A stretch of DNA of 64,000 nt. Source: Pseudomonadota bacterium (GTDB lineage: Bacteria > Pseudomonadota > Gammaproteobacteria > Burkholderiales > Burkholderiaceae_C). Shown here piece after piece: positions 1 through 8,845 of the stretch. Position 1 is the stretch's first letter, and every line of letters starts with the position of its first letter. The DNA lies in the NCBI GenBank assembly GCA_023387335.1, contig JAEWIF010000041.1, forward strand, positions 62,001 to 126,000. The letters are read 5' to 3'. Below the pieces are notes generated by a model. That model worked only from the letters and a program-made list of their open reading frames with translations, did not search any database and had not been told where the DNA came from. Both the position numbers and the translations under genes were made by a program.

Positions 1-1675
1 CAAGAGCGACCAGGAGCTGGTGAGCGGCGCCTTGCGGCTGCTGGCGCTGGCGGTGGCCGTGGCCATCGCCTCGCGCGCCTGCAAGGCCATGCAGGACTAC
101 GTCACCCGCCTCGTGGTGCAGCGCTTCGGCACCCAGATCTTCAACGACGGCCTGCGCCAGACGCTGCGCCTGCGCTACCACGAGTTCGAGGACCAGAGCA
201 GCGGCGAGACGCTGTCGCTGCTGCTGCGAGTGCGGCGCGACACCGAGCGGTTCATCAAAGCGTTCATCAATGTCCTCTTCGCTTCGCTGGTGGGCCTGGC
301 GTTCCTGCTCTGGTACGCGATCACCAAGAGCTGGCTGCTGGTGCCGGTGTTCCTGGTCGGCCTGCTGGTGCTCGGTGGACTTTCAGGGTTGCTCAGCCGG
401 CAGATCCGCAGCCAGCAGCGCGCGCTGAACCGCGAGACCACGCGCAACGCCGGCTTCATCACCGAGAGCCTGCGCAACGTCGCGCTGATCCGCAGCCTGG
501 GCCTGACGTTCCGCGAGATCCGGCGGCTGGAGGCGCAGACGCAGGTGATCTTCGACCTGGAGATGGCCAAGGTGCGCCGCATCCGCTGGCTGGCCTTCCT
601 GCAGGGCTCCACGCTCAGCCTGCTCAAGCTGTCGGTGCTGTTCGCGCTGCTCTGGCTGATCTTCCGCGACGTGCTGTCGACCGGCGAGCTGATCGCGATG
701 CAGTTCATCTCGGTCGGCATCCTGGCCCCCCTTCAGGAGCTGGGCTCCATCATCCTGGCGTGGCGCGAGGCGAGTTCGTCGATGGCGAACTTCGCCGAGC
801 TGATGGCCAAGCCGATCGACCAGCGGCCCAAGGACGCGGTGCACGTCGGGCCGATCGAATCGCTGCGGTTCGAGCATGTGGTGTTCCGCCACCGCGGCGC
901 CGAGGAGAACGCGCTGGACGACGTCAGCTTCTCCGCGCGGCGCGGCGACACCATCGCCTTCGTCGGGCCATCGGGCTCGGGCAAGTCCACGCTGGTGAAG
1001 CTGCTGCTGGGCCTGTACCGGCCCGCTTCCGGCGAGGTCTTCTTCAACGAGATCAGCACGCGCAAGCTGCGCTACAACGAGGCGCGCCGCCAGGTCGGCT
1101 ACGTCACGCAGGAGACGACCCTCTTCGCCGGCACGGTGCGCGAGAACATGCTGTTCGTGCGTCCCGACGCCACCGACGCGCAGATCCTTGCCGCGCTGGA
1201 GCATGCGCAGTGCGCGACGCTGCTCGCGCGGCTGCCGCAGGGGCTGGACACCCTGGTCGGCGAGAGCGGCACCAAGCTGTCGGGCGGCGAGCGCCAGCGC
1301 CTGTCGATCGCCCGGGCCCTGCTGCGCGAGCCGCGGCTGCTGGTGTTCGACGAGGCGACTTCAGCGCTCGACTCGCTGACCGAGCAGCAGGTCACCGAGA
1401 CCGTGCGCCGCGTCTCCGAGGAGCGCACCCAGATCACGCTGCTGATCGCGCACCGCCTCTCCACCGTTCTGCACGCCGACGCGATCTACGTGCTGGAGAA
1501 GGGCCGCGTGGTGGAAAGCGGCAGCCACGCGGAGCTGGTGGCGCAGAAGGGCCTGTACTACGCGATGTGGCGCCAGCAGATCGGGGAGCGCGAAGCCGCG
1601 CCGGCCGGGCCGCCGCGAGAAGAGGACGACGCGGACGACACCGGGCTCATCGCGAACCCGATGCTCGAACCGTAG
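1..1675 (+). CDS. ABC transporter, fused membrane and ATPase domains (5' end cut by window)
   Basis: This is a half-size ABC exporter with a transmembrane domain followed by a nucleotide-binding domain. The first visible start is a GTG at 20, but the frame stays open to the window edge, so the true start is probably upstream. Several membrane segments fill about residues 1-250. The ATPase part shows Walker A GPSGSGKST near residue 315, the signature LSGGERQR near 420, Walker B LLVFDEATSALD near 440 and the switch histidine in AHRLSTV near 477. The order membrane-then-ATPase and the LSGGERQR signature are typical of exporters (lipid, peptide, toxin or polysaccharide). The substrate cannot be read from this piece, and an N-terminal peptidase domain could lie outside the window. 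The acidic tail after the ATPase is not conserved in the family. The neighbours to the right are on the other strand and unrelated. Confidence 0.9.
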   Translation, partial: KSDQELVSGALRLLALAVAVAIASRACKAMQDYVTRLVVQRFGTQIFNDGLRQTLRLRYHEFEDQSSGETLSLLLRVRRDTERFIKAFINVLFASLVGLAFLLWYAITKSWLLVPVFLVGLLVLGGLSGLLSRQIRSQQRALNRETTRNAGFITESLRNVALIRSLGLTFREIRRLEAQTQVIFDLEMAKVRRIRWLAFLQGSTLSLLKLSVLFALLWLIFRDVLSTGELIAMQFISVGILAPLQELGSIILAWREASSSMANFAELMAKPIDQRPKDAVHVGPIESLRFEHVVFRHRGAEENALDDVSFSARRGDTIAFVGPSGSGKSTLVKLLLGLYRPASGEVFFNEISTRKLRYNEARRQVGYVTQETTLFAGTVRENMLFVRPDATDAQILAALEHAQCATLLARLPQGLDTLVGESGTKLSGGERQRLSIARALLREPRLLVFDEATSALDSLTEQQVTETVRRVSEERTQITLLIAHRLSTVLHADAIYVLEKGRVVESGSHAELVAQKGLYYAMWRQQIGEREAAPAGPPREEDDADDTGLIANPMLEP

Positions 1676-1676
1676 A

Positions 1677-2495
1677 TCAGCGCAGCAGCGCCGACATCGC
1701 CGAGAAGCAGTTCACCATGCGCACCGCCGCGGCCACCGTGGGCGCGTTGAAGGCGATCTCGTCGCCATCCAGGCGGCGCAGGTCGGGCCACTGGCAGAAC
1801 AGGTCGGCCAGCGCGGGCGTCTGCGTCTGGATGCGCACCTGCAGCGGCAGCTCCAGGCGCAACGGACGCACCTCGGCGCGCTTCGCCAGGCCTTGCGCGA
1901 CGCCCTTGCGGATGGCCGCGCACGATTCGGCGGGCGACAGGCTGATGCCGCTGGTCTGGCCGGTGGCGCGCTTGGTCTGCACGAACACCGCGCCCGGGAA
2001 CAGGGAGCGGTGCTCCTCGATGAAGACGTCGTCGCCGCTGGCCATCACCACGGCCGCGCCGTGCTCGCCGGCCAGCGCGCCGTAGATGCCGGCCTCGCCC
2101 ATCTCCTGGCCGTTGAACGACACGCGGGCGAAGGCGAAGCTGTTGATCGTGTGCGCGAGGATGCCCCGGCCCTGCGCGCGCGAGTGGTAGCCCACCATGC
2201 AGACCGCGTCCACGCCGTCGTCGACGCCGGCCATCATGCCCAGGTAGCGCGGTTTGCCGACCACGTACCGGGCCCGCGAATCCAGCAGCTCGGCCGGCAT
2301 GTTGCGGTAGTCGCCGTGCGAGTCGTTCACCAGCACCTCGGTGGCGCCGCCGTCGAAAGCACCGGCGATGGCTGCATTGGCCTCATGCGTCATGAGCAGG
2401 CGCGCGCGCTCGTACTCGGGGTTGCCGGAGCGCGTCTGCTGGGGGCTCACCACGCCGGCCACGCCTTCGATGTCGGTGGAGATCAGGACTTTCAT
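1677..2495 (-). CDS. M55 family D-aminopeptidase (DppA-like)
   Basis: This 272-residue protein belongs to peptidase family M55, zinc enzymes that release N-terminal D-amino acids from short peptides. Candidate metal ligands are visible: the D-x-E pair in STDIEGVAG at the N terminus, the histidine in NDSHGDYRN, the histidine in GYHSRA and a glutamate in NGQEMGEAG. The start is the ATG at 2495, which overlaps the stop of the upstream DmpA-family gene by four bases (ATGA), so the two are translationally coupled. It is the last gene of the gsi-type operon, where it would help degrade imported peptides. In Bacillus dppA also sits in a dipeptide transport operon. The substrate here is inferred from family and position only. 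Confidence 0.88.
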   Translation of the reverse strand: MKVLISTDIEGVAGVVSPQQTRSGNPEYERARLLMTHEANAAIAGAFDGGATEVLVNDSHGDYRNMPAELLDSRARYVVGKPRYLGMMAGVDDGVDAVCMVGYHSRAQGRGILAHTINSFAFARVSFNGQEMGEAGIYGALAGEHGAAVVMASGDDVFIEEHRSLFPGAVFVQTKRATGQTSGISLSPAESCAAIRKGVAQGLAKRAEVRPLRLELPLQVRIQTQTPALADLFCQWPDLRRLDGDEIAFNAPTVAAAVRMVNCFSAMSALLR

Positions 2496-3505
2496 GCGGG
2501 AAGCAGGTCGGAGAGGGCATCGCGGCGGTGGCCGTCGCGCCCGGTGATGGAACGCGCGCGCCACAGCGCGCGCAGGATGGCTTGTTCGGTGCCGTCGGCG
2601 GCCGCTTCGAACAGCGGGTCCAGGCGGGTCTCGTGCAGCATCGCCTGCGCCGGCATGGGACGCGCCGATTCGAGCGGCACCGTGTACGCGGTGGAGAAGG
2701 CCAGCGCGATGTCGCCGCTGCCGTGGCCGAACACCGAGCCGGTGCGCGCCAGGCCCGCGCCGGCGCGCAGCGCCAGGCGGCGCAGCTGGCGCGCGTCGAG
2801 CGGCGCGTCGGTGGCCAGCAGCAGGATGATCGAGCCCTTCTCCGCGCCGGCTTCGGTGGCGCGCCGTGCCGCCAGGCGCTCGCCCAGCGCATCGCCCGCG
2901 ACGCGAAGCTGCGGCAGCTTGCCGAAGTTGGCCAGCACCAGCGCGCCGACGGTCCACGCGTCCGCGACGCGCGACGCGGTGCCGATGCCGCCCTTGAGCT
3001 CGAAGCACGACATGCCGCGGCCGGCGCCGACGGAGCCTTCCTCGACGGAGGTACCGGCGGCCGCCAGCGCCCGCAAGTAGTGCTCCTCGCCGACCGCCAT
3101 GCGCTGGATGTCGTTGAGGAAGCCGTCGTTGCACTCGAACACCAGCGGGTTCACCGTGGGCAGGCCGCGGCCGCTCTCCGGGTTGGACGCGATGCAGGCG
3201 CGGATCTGCGCCTGCGCCACGGCCGCCACCGAGTAGGTGTTGGTCAGCGCGATCGGCGTCTCCAGCACGCCGAGTTCCTCCACCTGCACCAGCCCGACGC
3301 TCTTGCCGAAGCCGTTGAGCACGACGGCCGCCGCCGGCACGCGGTCGCGGTAGGCGTCGCCGGCATGCGGGCGCACGACCGTCACGCCGGTCTGCACCTC
3401 GCCTTCGTTGAGCGTGCAGTGCCCGACGGTGACGCCGGCGACGTCGGTGATGGCGTCGCGCGCGCCGGCCGCGAGGCGGCCGATGAAGGGCAGCTCGGCC
3501 GGCAT
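2492..3505 (-). CDS. P1 family peptidase (DmpA-type aminopeptidase)
   Basis: This 337-residue protein is an N-terminal-nucleophile hydrolase of the DmpA/BapA family, which mature by self-cleavage into two chains and remove N-terminal L- or D-residues or beta-amino acids. The N terminus carries ITDVAGVTVGH, typical of the family. The central GAGRGMSCFELKGGIGTASR stretch is the family hallmark around the processing site. The start ATG lies four bases after the gsiD stop and the end overlaps dppA by ATGA, so this is an operon member. Together with iaaA and the M55 peptidase it gives the operon three different peptidases for unusual amide bonds. The precise substrate cannot be told from sequence. 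Confidence 0.9.
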   Translation of the reverse strand: MPAELPFIGRLAAGARDAITDVAGVTVGHCTLNEGEVQTGVTVVRPHAGDAYRDRVPAAAVVLNGFGKSVGLVQVEELGVLETPIALTNTYSVAAVAQAQIRACIASNPESGRGLPTVNPLVFECNDGFLNDIQRMAVGEEHYLRALAAAGTSVEEGSVGAGRGMSCFELKGGIGTASRVADAWTVGALVLANFGKLPQLRVAGDALGERLAARRATEAGAEKGSIILLLATDAPLDARQLRRLALRAGAGLARTGSVFGHGSGDIALAFSTAYTVPLESARPMPAQAMLHETRLDPLFEAAADGTEQAILRALWRARSITGRDGHRRDALSDLLPA

Positions 3506-3509
3506 GGCG

Positions 3510-4445
3510 TCAGGTGCGGTCGATCTTGGGGTCGAGCGCGTCGCGCAGGCCGTCGCCCAGCAGGTTGAAGGCGAGCACGGTCAGGAAGATCGCGAGGCTG
3601 GGGAACAGCGCCACGTGCGGCGCGTTCACCATGTCGGCGCGCGCCTCGTTCAGCATCGCGCCCCATTCCGGCGTGGGCGGCTGCGCGCCCATGCCGAGGA
3701 ACGACAGGCTGGCGGCCGTGATGATGGAAGTGCCCAGGCGCATCGTGAAGTACACGACGATCGCCGAGATGCTGCCCGGCAGGATGTGGCGCAGGAGGAT
3801 GGTCCAGTCCGAGGCGCCGATGCTGCGCACCGCCTCCACGTAGGTCATCTGCTTGAGCACCAGCGTGTTGCCGCGCACCAGGCGCGCGAAGGCCGGCACG
3901 CTGAACACCGACACGGCCACGATCACGTTGACCATGCTGGAGCCCAGGATGGCGACCACGCCCAGCGCCAGCAGGATGCCGGGGAAGGCGAACAGCACGT
4001 CGGAGATGCGCATCACGATGCGGTCCCACCAGCCGCCGTAGTAGCCGGCCAGCAGGCCCAGCACCGAGCCGACGAGGCCGCCCAGAGCCACCGAGAAGAA
4101 GCCGGCGGCGAGCGACAGGCGCGTGCCCATCACGATGCGGCTGAAGATGTCGCGGCCCAGCGGGTCGACACCCATCCAGTGCGCCCACGACGGGCCCTGG
4201 TTGATGGCGTCGTAGTCGAAGTAGTTCTCGGCGTCGTAGGGCACGACCCAGGGGGCGATGAAGGCGACGGCGACCAGCAGCAGCACGAACGCCAGCGCGG
4301 CCAGCGCCACGTGCTGGCGGCGGAACTTGCGCCAGAACTCGGTCCACGGCGTGCGCACGCGCGACGCGGCGGCGACGGCCGGCATGGCATCCGCCTCGGG
4401 CGCGGCGGCCTCGGTCACGACGGACGGGGTGGCGGGCTCGGTCAT
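3510..4445 (-). CDS. gsiD: Glutathione/peptide ABC transporter permease GsiD
   Basis: This inner-membrane permease of 311 residues belongs to the DppC/OppC/GsiD family. After a hydrophilic Ala/Pro-rich N terminus of about 35 residues comes a first membrane helix, then a periplasmic loop with the family motif WMGVDPLGRDIFSRI. The C-terminal half carries the EAA-type loop (EAVRSIGASDW) that contacts the ATPase. The long N-terminal extension matches the DppC subfamily, which has six helices. The start ATG at 4445 overlaps the gsiC stop by four bases. Assignment to glutathione rather than general dipeptides rests on the neighbouring iaaA and GsiA/GsiB homologues, not on this protein alone. Confidence 0.88.
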   Translation of the reverse strand: MTEPATPSVVTEAAAPEADAMPAVAAASRVRTPWTEFWRKFRRQHVALAALAFVLLLVAVAFIAPWVVPYDAENYFDYDAINQGPSWAHWMGVDPLGRDIFSRIVMGTRLSLAAGFFSVALGGLVGSVLGLLAGYYGGWWDRIVMRISDVLFAFPGILLALGVVAILGSSMVNVIVAVSVFSVPAFARLVRGNTLVLKQMTYVEAVRSIGASDWTILLRHILPGSISAIVVYFTMRLGTSIITAASLSFLGMGAQPPTPEWGAMLNEARADMVNAPHVALFPSLAIFLTVLAFNLLGDGLRDALDPKIDRT

Positions 4446-5362
4446 CGGTAGCGGATGGTGGGATTGATGAACCCGTACAGCAGGTCCACGATCAGGTTGA
4501 TCAGGATGAATTCGAGCGAGAACAGCAGCACCAGCGCCTGGATCACCGGGTAGTCGCGCATGGTGACGGCGTCCACCAGCAGGCGGCCGACGCCGGGCCA
4601 GTTGAAGACGGTCTCGACGACGATGGAGCCGCCCAGCAGGAAGCCGAACTGCAGGCCCATCATGGTCACCACCGGGATCAGCGCGTTGCGCAGGCAGTGC
4701 TTGAAGATGACGACGCGCTCGGCCAGGCCCTTGGCGCGCGCGGTCCGCACGAAGTCCTCGTGCACGACCTCGACGAAGGAGGCTCGGGTGAAGCGGGCCA
4801 TCACGGCGGCCACGGCGGCGCCGAGCGTCACCGAAGGCAGGATGTAGTGGCGCCAGCTGTCCGCACCCACGGTCGGCAGCCAGCCCAGGCCGACGGAGAA
4901 GATCTCCATCAGCAGCATGCCCAGCGCGAACGCCGGGAACGAGATGCCCGAGACGGCGAGCGTCATGCCCAGCCGGTCGGGCCACTGGTTGCGCCAGACC
5001 GCCGAGGCGATGCCGATCGCCATGCCGAAGACCACCGCCCACACCATGCTGGTGAGGGTGAGCAGCAGGGTCGGCATGAAGCGCTCGGCGATCTCGGTGG
5101 ATACCGGCCGCTTGGTGCGCAGCGACGTGCCGAAGTCGGCATGCAGCATGCGCCAGAAGAAATCGACGAACTGGTGGGTGAGCGGCTTGTCCAGGCCCAG
5201 GTCCTTGCGGACCAGTTCGACGGTCTGCGGATCGGCGTCGGCGCCGGCCGCCAGCCGGGCGGGATCGCCCGGCAGCATGTGCACGAACAGGAACACCAGC
5301 ACCGCGACGATCAGCAGCGTCGGCAGCAGGCCCAGCAGGCGCTTGAGGAGATAACTGGCCAT
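4442..5362 (-). CDS. gsiC: Glutathione/peptide ABC transporter permease GsiC
   Basis: This inner-membrane permease of 306 residues belongs to the DppB/OppB/GsiC family and is about as long as E. coli GsiC. It opens with the typical first helix (LLKRLLGLLPTLLIVAVLVF) followed by HMLPGDPARLAAG, the conserved periplasmic start of this family. The cytoplasmic coupling loop reads VRTARAKGLAERVV. It pairs with GsiD to form the channel. It starts 25 bases downstream of the gsiB stop and overlaps gsiD by ATGA, so it is in the same transcript. Confidence 0.9.
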   Translation of the reverse strand: MASYLLKRLLGLLPTLLIVAVLVFLFVHMLPGDPARLAAGADADPQTVELVRKDLGLDKPLTHQFVDFFWRMLHADFGTSLRTKRPVSTEIAERFMPTLLLTLTSMVWAVVFGMAIGIASAVWRNQWPDRLGMTLAVSGISFPAFALGMLLMEIFSVGLGWLPTVGADSWRHYILPSVTLGAAVAAVMARFTRASFVEVVHEDFVRTARAKGLAERVVIFKHCLRNALIPVVTMMGLQFGFLLGGSIVVETVFNWPGVGRLLVDAVTMRDYPVIQALVLLFSLEFILINLIVDLLYGFINPTIRYR

Positions 5363-5386
5363 CGCGGTGCGGTACTCGCTTCGTCC

Positions 5387-6925
5387 TTACTTCAGGTCGA
5401 CTTCGTCGAAGTTGAACGACGCGTCGGGCATCACGTAGAAGCCCGAGAGCTTCTTCGAGCTGGCCGAAAGCAGCTGCTCGGTGACCAGGAAGGCCCAGGG
5501 CGCGTCGGCCCAGATGCGCTTCTGCGCGTCCGTGTACAGCGCCGTCTTTTCCTTGGTGTCGGTCGTGTTCAGCGCCTTCTTGATGTCCTCGTCCACCGCC
5601 GGGTTCTTGTAGTAGGCGGTGTTGAACATCTTGGGCGGCGCGGATTCACCGGCCAGCAGCGGACGCATGGCCCAGTCGGCCTCGCCGGTCGAGGACGACC
5701 AGCCCACGTAGTACATGCGCACCGGCGCCGTCGCCGGGTCCTGGGCGGACTCGACCTTCTCGACACGCTGGCCGGCCTCGAGCGCCTGCACGGACGCCTT
5801 GATGCCCACCTGGGCCAGCTGCTGCTGCAGGAACTGGATCACCTTCTGGCCGGTGGTGTGGTTGTAGGCGGACCAGAGCTGGGTCTCGAAGCCGTTCGGG
5901 TAGCCGGCCTCCTTCAGCAGCTGCTTGGCCTTGTTCGGGTCGTAGGGCCAGGGGCCCAGCTTCACCGCGTATTCCACGCCCTTGGGCATCACGCCTTCGG
6001 CGGGGATCGCGTAGCCGGAGAAGGCCACCTTGGCCAGCGCCTGCTTGTTGATCGCGTAGTTGATCGCCTCGCGCACCTTCACGTTGTCGAAGGGCTTCTG
6101 GTTCACGTTCATCGACATGTAGCGATGAACGATGGAGGGCGCGGCCACCAGCTCAAGGTCGCCCTTGGCCTTCAGCACCTCGGCCTGCTCATAGGGAACG
6201 GGGAAGGTGAAGTGGGCCTCGCCCGTCTGCATCATCGCGCTGCGCGAGTTGTTGTCGACGACCGGGCGCCAAGTGATCGTGTCCACCTTGGGGTAGCCCT
6301 TGCGCCAGTAGCCGTCCCACTTGGCCACCTTCAGGTAGTCGCTCGCCTTCCACTCGACGAACTTGAACGGGCCGGTGCCCACCGGGTTCTGGGCGATGCC
6401 CTTGCTGCCGTGCTGCTTCAGCGCGGCCGGCGAGATGATCACGCCGGAGGGGTGCGCCAGCGAGTTGATGAACGGCGAGAACGGCTCGTGCAGCGTGAAC
6501 TTCACGGTGTTCGCGTCGACCACCTCGGTCTTGGCGATGTTCTTGTAGAGGACGTAGCGCTTGAGCTTGTTCTCGGGATTGGTCACGCGGTCGAACGTGA
6601 CCTTCACCGCCTCGGCGTTGAAGTCGGTGCCGTCGTGGAACTTGATGCCCTTCTTCAGCTTGACGGTGTAGACCAGGCCGTCCTTGCTGGCCGTGAAGGC
6701 CTCGGCGAGGACCGGGACCATCTTCATGTCCTTGTCGAAGCCGAAGAGGCCCTGGTAGATGGACTTGACCACCGCCTGCGACAGCGTGTCGTTGGCGTCG
6801 TACGGGTCCATGGTGGTGAACGTCGAGGCGACGGCCGCCACGACGTCCTTGGCGGCGAATGCCGGCGTCGCCAGCGTGGCGCCCAGCGCCAGGACGGCGG
6901 CCAGGGGTGCGAGGGTGTGTTTCAT
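5387..6925 (-). CDS. gsiB: Periplasmic glutathione-binding protein GsiB (SBP family 5)
   Basis: This is the solute-binding protein of the importer, 512 residues, about the length of E. coli GsiB as I remember it. It starts with a Sec signal peptide ending in ATPAFA-A. The mature N terminus reads AKDVVAAVASTFTTMDPYDA and is close to GsiB, as are LSQAVVKSIYQGLFG and the GWSSSTGEADWAM region near the C terminus. The family 5 signature region (ISPAALKQHG... NPVGTGPFKF) is intact. The start ATG at 6925 is preceded by GAGGAG at good spacing; the open frame upstream of it is a shadow over gsiA. The protein captures glutathione or short peptides in the periplasm. Confidence 0.92.
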   Translation of the reverse strand: MKHTLAPLAAVLALGATLATPAFAAKDVVAAVASTFTTMDPYDANDTLSQAVVKSIYQGLFGFDKDMKMVPVLAEAFTASKDGLVYTVKLKKGIKFHDGTDFNAEAVKVTFDRVTNPENKLKRYVLYKNIAKTEVVDANTVKFTLHEPFSPFINSLAHPSGVIISPAALKQHGSKGIAQNPVGTGPFKFVEWKASDYLKVAKWDGYWRKGYPKVDTITWRPVVDNNSRSAMMQTGEAHFTFPVPYEQAEVLKAKGDLELVAAPSIVHRYMSMNVNQKPFDNVKVREAINYAINKQALAKVAFSGYAIPAEGVMPKGVEYAVKLGPWPYDPNKAKQLLKEAGYPNGFETQLWSAYNHTTGQKVIQFLQQQLAQVGIKASVQALEAGQRVEKVESAQDPATAPVRMYYVGWSSSTGEADWAMRPLLAGESAPPKMFNTAYYKNPAVDEDIKKALNTTDTKEKTALYTDAQKRIWADAPWAFLVTEQLLSASSKKLSGFYVMPDASFNFDEVDLK

Positions 6926-6957
6926 GGCTAGCTCCTCAGTGAAAGAAAAACAAGGGA

Positions 6958-8838
6958 TCAACGGTAGTCGCCGACGGGATGCCGCGCGACGAAATGGCCG
7001 GGCCCGACCTCGGCCAGCGGCTGCACCACCGCGTCGTCGCCGACGGCGCGGATCGGGCTGGGGACCTCGCCTTCCAGCAGCTCGCGCTTGAGGTGCCGGC
7101 GGGCCGGATCGGCCACGGGCACCGCGGCCATCAGGCGCCTGGTGTACGGGTGCTGCGGGTTCTCGAAGATGGCGCGGCGCGGGCCGATCTCCACGATCTG
7201 CCCCAGGTACATCACGGCCACGCGGTGGCTGATGCGCTCGACCACCGCCATGTCGTGCGAGATGAACAGGAAGGCGATGCCCAGCTCGCGCTGCAGATCG
7301 AGCATCAGGTTGACGATCTGCGCCTGGATCGACACGTCCAGCGCGGACACCGATTCGTCGGCCACCACCACCTGCGGGTTGAGCGCCAGGGCCCGCGCGA
7401 TCGCGATGCGCTGGCGCTGGCCGCCGGAGAACTCGTGCGGATAGCGCTGCGCGAACTCGGGCGGCAGGCCGACCTTGCCCAGCAGCCATTCGACGCGCTG
7501 CTGCGCTTCCTTGCCCGAGGCGATGCCGTGCACCAGCAGCGGCTCCATGATCGTGAAGCCGACCGTGAGGCGCGGATCGAGGGAGGCGAACGGGTCCTGG
7601 AAGATGAACTGGATGTTGCGGCGCAGGCCCTGCAGCGTGCCGCGCGGCAGCTCGCGCACGTTCCTGCCGCCGAACTCGATGAGGCCGGACTGGCTGTCCA
7701 CCAGCCGCAGCAGCGAGCGACCGGTGGTCGACTTGCCGCAGCCCGACTCGCCCACCAGCGCCAGCGTCTCGCCGGGCCGCAGGTCGAAGCTCACGCGCTC
7801 CACCGCGTGCACGCGGCGGGTGACGCGGCCGAACAGGCCGCTGGGCAGGTCGAAGCGCGTCACCAGGTCCTGCACGCGCAGCACCGGCGGCACGTCCGAG
7901 TGCACCGTGTCCTGCGGCTGGGGCGGGGCTTCGTCGGCCGGCGCGTCGTCGGTGCGCAGCAGGTCGAACTTGCGCGGCAGCTCGGTGCCGTGCATCGCGC
8001 CCAGGCGGGGCACGGCCGCCAGCAGCGCGCGCGTGTAGCGCTCGCGCGGATGGGCGAACACCTCCTCCGAGGTGCCCGTCTCCACTTCGCGCGCGCGATG
8101 CATCACCAGCACGCGGTCGGCCACTTCGGCCACCACGCCCATGTCGTGGGTGATGAAGACCACGCCCATGTTCATCTCTTCCTGCAGCAGGCGGATGAGC
8201 TGGAGGATCTGCGCCTGGATCGTCACGTCCAGCGCGGTGGTCGGTTCGTCGGCGATCAGCAGCGCCGGCCGGCAGGCCAGCGCCATCGCGATCATCACGC
8301 GTTGGCGCATGCCGCCCGACAGCTGGTGCGGGTAGCGTCCCAGCACGGAGCGAGCTTCCGGGATGCGGACCAGCTCGAGCATGCGCAGCGCCTCGGCGCG
8401 CGCTTCGCTCGCCGACTTGCCCTGGTGCACGCGGATCGACTCGGCGATCTGGTCGCCGGCCGTGAACACCGGGTTCAGCGACGTCATCGGCTCCTGGAAG
8501 ATCATCGCGATGTCGGCGCCGCGGATGCCGCGCATCGTCGAATCCGGCGCGCGCGCCAGGTCCAGCACGTTGCCGTCGCGGCGGCGCAGGGCCATGCGGC
8601 CGCCCACGATGTGGCCGCCGCCGTGCTCGACCAGCCGCATCAGCGATAGCGAGGTCACCGACTTGCCGGAGCCCGATTCGCCGACGATCGCCAGCGTCTC
8701 GCCGCGGTCGACGTGGAAGGACAGGTTGCGCACCGCGTCCACGTTGCGCTCCGAGGTGGAGAAGCGCACCGACAGGTCGTCGACCTGCACCACGCGCTGC
8801 TCGGGGAGCACCAGGACGCCGTTCGGGGGACTCTGCAT
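6958..8838 (-). CDS. gsiA: Glutathione import ATP-binding protein GsiA (two fused ATPase domains)
   Basis: This 626-residue protein carries two ABC ATPase domains in tandem, as in E. coli GsiA (623 residues). The first Walker A is GESGSGKS near residue 50 and the second GESGCGKST near 360. Both halves have signature motifs (LSGGMRQR, FSGGQRQR) and Walker B sequences (LLIADEPT, VVVADESV). Each half ends in an oligopeptide-transporter-type C-terminal extension with the YTRALLAAVP or YTRRLMAAVP motif. It energises import through GsiC/GsiD. It sits between iaaA (7-base gap) and gsiB (32-base gap). The fused form distinguishes it from the separate DppD/DppF proteins and supports the gsi naming. 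Confidence 0.92.
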   Translation of the reverse strand: MQSPPNGVLVLPEQRVVQVDDLSVRFSTSERNVDAVRNLSFHVDRGETLAIVGESGSGKSVTSLSLMRLVEHGGGHIVGGRMALRRRDGNVLDLARAPDSTMRGIRGADIAMIFQEPMTSLNPVFTAGDQIAESIRVHQGKSASEARAEALRMLELVRIPEARSVLGRYPHQLSGGMRQRVMIAMALACRPALLIADEPTTALDVTIQAQILQLIRLLQEEMNMGVVFITHDMGVVAEVADRVLVMHRAREVETGTSEEVFAHPRERYTRALLAAVPRLGAMHGTELPRKFDLLRTDDAPADEAPPQPQDTVHSDVPPVLRVQDLVTRFDLPSGLFGRVTRRVHAVERVSFDLRPGETLALVGESGCGKSTTGRSLLRLVDSQSGLIEFGGRNVRELPRGTLQGLRRNIQFIFQDPFASLDPRLTVGFTIMEPLLVHGIASGKEAQQRVEWLLGKVGLPPEFAQRYPHEFSGGQRQRIAIARALALNPQVVVADESVSALDVSIQAQIVNLMLDLQRELGIAFLFISHDMAVVERISHRVAVMYLGQIVEIGPRRAIFENPQHPYTRRLMAAVPVADPARRHLKRELLEGEVPSPIRAVGDDAVVQPLAEVGPGHFVARHPVGDYR

Positions 8839-8845
8839 GGCGCTT